A DNA stretch of 64,000 nt from Bradyrhizobium semiaridum (GTDB taxonomy: Bacteria; Pseudomonadota; Alphaproteobacteria; Rhizobiales; Xanthobacteraceae): positions 62,001-126,000 of the forward strand of contig NZ_JAGKJJ010000020.1 in assembly GCF_020329505.1 (NCBI RefSeq), given 5' to 3'. Positions 60,179-64,000 of the stretch are shown here, one piece after another. The position numbers were made by a program, and so were the translations under genes. Position 1 is the stretch's first letter; every line of letters begins with the position of its first letter. The notes under the pieces are model-generated. The model was not told the origin of the DNA, made no database searches, and worked only from the letters and a program-made list of their open reading frames with translations.

Positions 60179-62725
60179 ATGAGCAATGTGAAGGCGCCGC
60201 GATCGCTGCGTTTCGAGACGGCGGTCGGTTCGGCCGATCATGCAAATCATTCCGGTAAGAAGGTTTCCGCGGTCGCGGGGCTGATCGCGGTGGCGTCCTT
60301 TTCCGGCGCCGAGGCCCAGCAGTCCAACCTGCCGCCGGTGACGGTCGATGCCCCGGTGGCGCGTCCGCGGCCGGCGACGTCGAAGCCGACGCCGGACCAT
60401 GTCCGCGCCCGCAGCGCACTGCGCCGCGCCGCGCGCCGCACCCAGCAGGCGCAGGCGCCGGTGCCGTTTCCCAACGCCGGCGGGCTGCCGGCTGATCGCA
60501 ATCCCTATGCCGATCCGGCCGCGCCGTACAAGGGCGACCGGTTGCAGTCGTCGGGCAAGTTTCCCGAGCCGATCCTGAACACACCGAGGTCGGTGACCGT
60601 GCTGACCAGGGACGTGCTCGAGGACAAGAACGCCACCTCGCTGAAAACGGCGATCCTGAGCACGGCGGGCGTGACGCTCGGCACCGGCGAGGGCGGCAAT
60701 GCGTTCGGCGACCGCTTCTTCATCCGCGGCTTCGACGTGCGAAACGACGTCTTCATCGATGGTGTTCGTGATTCGGGCGTGAGCGTTCGCGAGAACTTCT
60801 TTACCGAGCAGGTTGAAATTCTGCGCGGGCCTGCTTCGTCCTTCGCCGGTCGCGGTACTGCTGGTGGCGCCATCAACATCGTCACCAAGCAGGCGACGAC
60901 CGCTGGCAATTTCTACAACATGGACACCACATTCGGGACCGACAGGACCAAGCGTGTCGTGCTGGACGTCAACCAGGTGATCAGTCCGACTTTGGCCGTC
61001 CGGGCTGGCGGCTTGTTTCAGGACGCCGGCGTCGCCGGTCGAGACTACGTGCAGGACAACCGTGACGGCGGCTTTGTTGCTGCGACCTGGAAGCCGGTGG
61101 ACGCCGTCAAGATCAGCGGCAACTACATCCACACCGAGTTGACCGGCCTTCCGGATTTCGGCGTTCCTTACTACCGGCCGAGCACTGCAACCACTGCCGG
61201 CGGTCCATTTCCGGACTTCGGATCCAACCGAAATAACTGGTACGGTTTCACCAATCGCGACTTCTATCGGACGGGGCAGGACATCGGCACGCTCAACGCC
61301 GAAGTGCAGGTCACGCCTGATCTCTTGATAACCAACAAGTTCCGCGATTCCTACTCAACTCAAAATTACATCGGAACGCTGCCTGAGGCGCCGGTCATCA
61401 AGGATCCGCTCTCGGCCTCGACGCTCAGCGCCAATCCGCAGAGCCGCTTTCAAGCGACGAGCGTGATAGCGAACCAAACTGAAGCCACCTACAAGTTCAG
61501 CGACGGCGTTGGCTTCAAGCACACAGCGCTTGCGGGCTTCGAATACGACCAGGAGAGGTCATCGATCGACAGGTATGTTGGGTTGAGCTCGGAAGCTTTG
61601 CCCGGCGGCTTTAGCGGCTCCGGATCCTTGACAGGCGTGAGCGTCTTCAACCCGCAATTCACCAACATTCCCTTCGGTATCCCTTCGGGTCTGTCGGGCC
61701 GGCCGACCAAGATCAGCATCGATACGAAAAGCGTCTATGCCGTGGATACGGCGAACTACAACGACCTGCTGATCCTCAATGGCGGCGTCCGCTATGATGA
61801 CTACAACATCAAGACAAGCGGTTACGGCACGGTCAACGGAGTCGCGAACGTCTTCGGTCAACAGCAGCAGGATTACGGGCTTCCGAACTTCAACCTCGGC
61901 TTGACGCTCAAGCCGTTGCCGAATGGCAGCGTTTACGCCGCCTATGCGACATCCTCGAACCCGGTCGGCGCGGAGTTCGACGGCACCAGTATCCAGTACG
62001 GCGGTCTGTCTCCGGTGCTCAACGGCAACCCCAGCCAGATTTTTGGTCCGGAGAAGAACAAGGCGATCGAAGTCGGCACCAAATGGGAGCTATTTGATCG
62101 GCACTTGCTGCTTACAGCGGCCTTGTTCCAGACAGAAAAGGACAATGCCCGAGAGTCCCGCAATATCACGCCCGCAACAGCTACCGCGGACTGTCCGTAT
62201 CCCGCCGGCACGACGGGGACGGTGTCCTGCATCAGCGCCGGTGCCGCCTATCGCATCCGCGGTATCGATCTCGGCGTCGGTGGCAAGATCACCGACAAAT
62301 GGAGCGTGTTCGGCGGTCTCGTCCTGATGCAGTCGGAGGTGACCAAATCGAACATTCCGCCGGCGAACACACTTCTCTACACGTCGAACGTCGGCCTCCC
62401 GCTTGCCAACGTTGCCCATCAGTCGTTCAGCATGCTGACGAAGTATCAGGTCACGGACAGGATCGAACTCGGCGGGCAGGCGGTGTATCGCTCGAAGGTG
62501 TACGGCGGCACGTTCCTCGCGGCCAACCAGGGCACCTCGATCCCGAGCTACTGGCGCTTCGACATGTTCGCGGAAGCCAAGATCGACAAGAACTGGACCG
62601 CGAAGCTGTTCGTCAACAACATCTTCGACAAGCGCTACTACGACGCGCTGTACCAGAGCGCGGCGCCGTTCGTGCTCGAGGCACCGGGACGCGCGGCGTA
62701 TCTGGTTGTTTCTGCGCGTTACTGA
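60179..62725 (+). CDS. TonB-dependent siderophore receptor (Fiu/catecholate type)
   Basis: 848 residues. A long N-terminal leader with signal peptide-like core (SAVAGLIAVASFSGAEA), a plug domain (PRSVTVLTRDVLEDKNATSL, then FFIRGFDVRNDVFIDGVRDSG, VEILRGPASSFAGRGTAGGA) and a beta-barrel ending in the outer-membrane signature AYLVVSARY. It takes up ferric siderophore in a TonB-driven manner. Followed 21 nt later by a PiuC-like gene and then exbB. Confidence 0.9.
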   Translation: MSNVKAPRSLRFETAVGSADHANHSGKKVSAVAGLIAVASFSGAEAQQSNLPPVTVDAPVARPRPATSKPTPDHVRARSALRRAARRTQQAQAPVPFPNAGGLPADRNPYADPAAPYKGDRLQSSGKFPEPILNTPRSVTVLTRDVLEDKNATSLKTAILSTAGVTLGTGEGGNAFGDRFFIRGFDVRNDVFIDGVRDSGVSVRENFFTEQVEILRGPASSFAGRGTAGGAINIVTKQATTAGNFYNMDTTFGTDRTKRVVLDVNQVISPTLAVRAGGLFQDAGVAGRDYVQDNRDGGFVAATWKPVDAVKISGNYIHTELTGLPDFGVPYYRPSTATTAGGPFPDFGSNRNNWYGFTNRDFYRTGQDIGTLNAEVQVTPDLLITNKFRDSYSTQNYIGTLPEAPVIKDPLSASTLSANPQSRFQATSVIANQTEATYKFSDGVGFKHTALAGFEYDQERSSIDRYVGLSSEALPGGFSGSGSLTGVSVFNPQFTNIPFGIPSGLSGRPTKISIDTKSVYAVDTANYNDLLILNGGVRYDDYNIKTSGYGTVNGVANVFGQQQQDYGLPNFNLGLTLKPLPNGSVYAAYATSSNPVGAEFDGTSIQYGGLSPVLNGNPSQIFGPEKNKAIEVGTKWELFDRHLLLTAALFQTEKDNARESRNITPATATADCPYPAGTTGTVSCISAGAAYRIRGIDLGVGGKITDKWSVFGGLVLMQSEVTKSNIPPANTLLYTSNVGLPLANVAHQSFSMLTKYQVTDRIELGGQAVYRSKVYGGTFLAANQGTSIPSYWRFDMFAEAKIDKNWTAKLFVNNIFDKRYYDALYQSAAPFVLEAPGRAAYLVVSARY

Positions 62726-62746
62726 CGGAGGCGTGAAGGCGGCGAA

Positions 62747-63436
62747 ATGCTGGTCTGTGTTCCCAACGTTTTGAGCAAGGACGATGTGGCGGATTTCCGC
62801 CGCATCATGGATGCCAGCGATTGGGAGGACGGCCGCTCGACCGCGGGGGCTGCCTCCGCGATGGTCAAGCGCAACGAGCAGCTGCCGCCCGACAGCGAGG
62901 TCGCGCGGCAGCTCGGCAACCGGGTGCTGTCGGCGTTGTCGGCGAGCCCGCGCTTCATCTCGGCGGCGATCCCGCTTAGAATCTTTCCACCTTTGTTCAA
63001 CCGCTACGCCGCAACCGATGGGCACCATTTCGGTCTGCATGTCGACAATGCGGTGCGCGGCGACCGGCTGACGGGCTTGAGGATCCGCACCGACCTGTCG
63101 GTCACGCTGTTTTTATCGGAGCCGGAAGACTACGACGGCGGCGAGCTCGTCATCGAAGACCGCTATGGATCCCACGAAATCAAGCTGCCGGCCGGCGATC
63201 TCGTGGTTTATCCTGCTTCCAGTTTGCATCTGGTCACGCCGGTCACCCGGGGGACCCGGGTTGCGTCTTTCTTCTGGCTGCAGAGCATGGTACGTGATGC
63301 TCACGCCCGCAGCCTGATCTTTGATCTCGATATGGCGATCCAGGCTCTGGTGGAGCGGCTGGGGCGCGATGATCCTGAAACGGTCAAATTGACCGGCATC
63401 TATCACAACCTGATCCGTCACTGGGCCGAAGTGTAG
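62747..63436 (+). CDS. piuC: Fe(II)/2-oxoglutarate-dependent PKHD-type hydroxylase (PiuC/YbiX)
   Basis: 229 residues. Iron ligands are HVD in HFGLHVDNAVRG and the distal His in SSLHLVTPVTRGTRVA, with the 2-oxoglutarate-binding Arg after it; DYDGGELVIED is family-typical. PiuC proteins are regularly encoded next to Fiu/PiuA siderophore receptors, as here, but their exact substrate is unknown. It abuts exbB (2-nt gap). Confidence 0.88.
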   Translation: MLVCVPNVLSKDDVADFRRIMDASDWEDGRSTAGAASAMVKRNEQLPPDSEVARQLGNRVLSALSASPRFISAAIPLRIFPPLFNRYAATDGHHFGLHVDNAVRGDRLTGLRIRTDLSVTLFLSEPEDYDGGELVIEDRYGSHEIKLPAGDLVVYPASSLHLVTPVTRGTRVASFFWLQSMVRDAHARSLIFDLDMAIQALVERLGRDDPETVKLTGIYHNLIRHWAEV

Positions 63437-63438
63437 TA

Positions 63439-64000
63439 ATGAAGACATCCCTGTTCCGCGCTGCATCCGCCATGATCGCCTCGCTGGCGATGCTCACGCT
63501 CGCCGTGCCGTCTTCGGCGCAGCAGCAGGCGGCCCCCGGCGCGCAAGCGGCGCCCGCGGTGCAGTCCCAGTCCGTGACCCCGTCGCGGCCGGCTCAGTCC
63601 GTACCGGCGGTCCAGCCGTCTGCCGCGGCGCCGCAAGTGCAGTCCGCTCCGGCGGCGGCCGACGCGTCGCTGGCGGCGCCTGCCGGCGCCGACAGCAAGC
63701 AGCCGAAGTCGAGCACGGGCCTGCATGAATTGTCGCCGTGGAACATGTTCCTGAACGCCGACATCATCGTCAAGGCGGTGATGCTGGGTCTTGCCTTCGC
63801 CTCGCTCGTCACCTGGACCGTGTTCATCGCCAAGATGATCGAGCTGACGGTGGTGCAGCGCAAGCTGCGCGGCGCGCTCACCAGGATCGCTGAATCACGC
63901 TCGTTGGCGGAAGCGCAGTTCGCGCTCGGCGCCAAGGGCAGCGTGCTGTCGTCGTTCATCGCGGCGGCGATGCGCGAGGGACGGCTGTCGGCGGGCATCT
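63439..64000 (+). CDS. exbB: ExbB, TonB energizer subunit (3' end outside window)
   Basis: 187 residues are visible. A signal peptide and Ala/Gln/Pro-rich periplasmic linker (QQAAPGAQAAPAVQSQ...) are followed by HELSPWNMFLNADIIVKAVM and the first membrane helix (LGLAFASLVTWTVFIAKMIE), typical of the long N-terminal form of ExbB in alphaproteobacteria. With ExbD and TonB it would energise the adjacent receptor. The frame is open at the window end. Confidence 0.88.
   Translation, partial: MKTSLFRAASAMIASLAMLTLAVPSSAQQQAAPGAQAAPAVQSQSVTPSRPAQSVPAVQPSAAAPQVQSAPAAADASLAAPAGADSKQPKSSTGLHELSPWNMFLNADIIVKAVMLGLAFASLVTWTVFIAKMIELTVVQRKLRGALTRIAESRSLAEAQFALGAKGSVLSSFIAAAMREGRLSAGI

Noticed and set aside
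1..64000. CRISPR arrays
   Set aside because: No series of evenly spaced direct repeats with unique spacers was seen; the only direct repeats found are the att copies and the three TTTAGAA elements.

Overview
The window (64 kb, GC-rich, about 60 credible genes) looks like chromosome of an alphaproteobacterium of the Bradyrhizobium/Nitrobacteraceae type. The evidence is the acpXL-fabZ-fabF2-fabF1-lpxXL cluster for very-long-chain fatty acid lipid A, tandem kup genes, several small secreted or soluble families common in Bradyrhizobium (DUF3551-like, BA14K-like, DUF6894-like), Irr/ICE-like TTTAGAA elements and short palindromic intergenic repeats. The genus is inferred from gene content; no rRNA is present.

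Layout. 1-2.0 kb: the 3' end of a chromate transporter, two small exported proteins and a DUF1259 protein. 2.2-9.2 kb: a quinone-oxidoreductase-like enzyme (minus strand), motA-motB and two tandem kup potassium transporters. 9.3-12.0 kb: rhodanese, a class I/II aminotransferase and a polyamine-binding protein. 12.1-16.3 kb (minus strand): the acpXL-lpxXL lipid A cluster, without the adh gene found there in Rhizobium. 16.5-22.6 kb: a membrane protein, a ParB-like protein, an AhpD-like peroxidase, a HerA-type ATPase that may be coupled to a small upstream ORF, and a PAS-GGDEF-EAL protein. 22.7-26.4 kb: an extradiol dioxygenase behind a strong palindromic operator, a DUF1801 protein and a SoxCD sulfite dehydrogenase pair. 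26.6-29.6 kb: small lineage-specific genes around a Crp/Fnr regulator. 30.0-32.5 kb: penicillin-binding protein 1A, followed by tRNA-Gln(CTG).

32.83-50.72 kb is an integrated phage-like element of about 17.9 kb. It lies between a 17-bp direct repeat: one copy is the 3' end of tRNA-Gln, the other is just beyond the tyrosine integrase. It carries an intact, tightly overlapping HK97-type head and packaging set (portal, protease, capsid, connector, head closure, terminases), three tail-assembly-chaperone-like genes, a TapI-like gene and a tape measure. I see no tail tube, baseplate or fibre, lysis, replication or repressor gene. Its order is unusual, with the portal first and the terminases in the middle. 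Beside the integrase is an AT-richer pair of look-alike membrane proteins that may be cargo such as defence or superinfection exclusion. The element is either a decayed prophage or a capsid-forming satellite-like element; I consider it the most novel part of the window.

50.8-64.0 kb: a serine hydrolase with a PDZ domain next to a membrane-anchored AraC regulator, an IalB-family protein, an RND efflux pump divergent from a MarR regulator, and an iron-uptake operon (TonB-dependent siderophore receptor, PiuC-like hydroxylase, ExbB cut by the window end) preceded by three TTTAGAA-type elements spaced exactly 23 bp apart.
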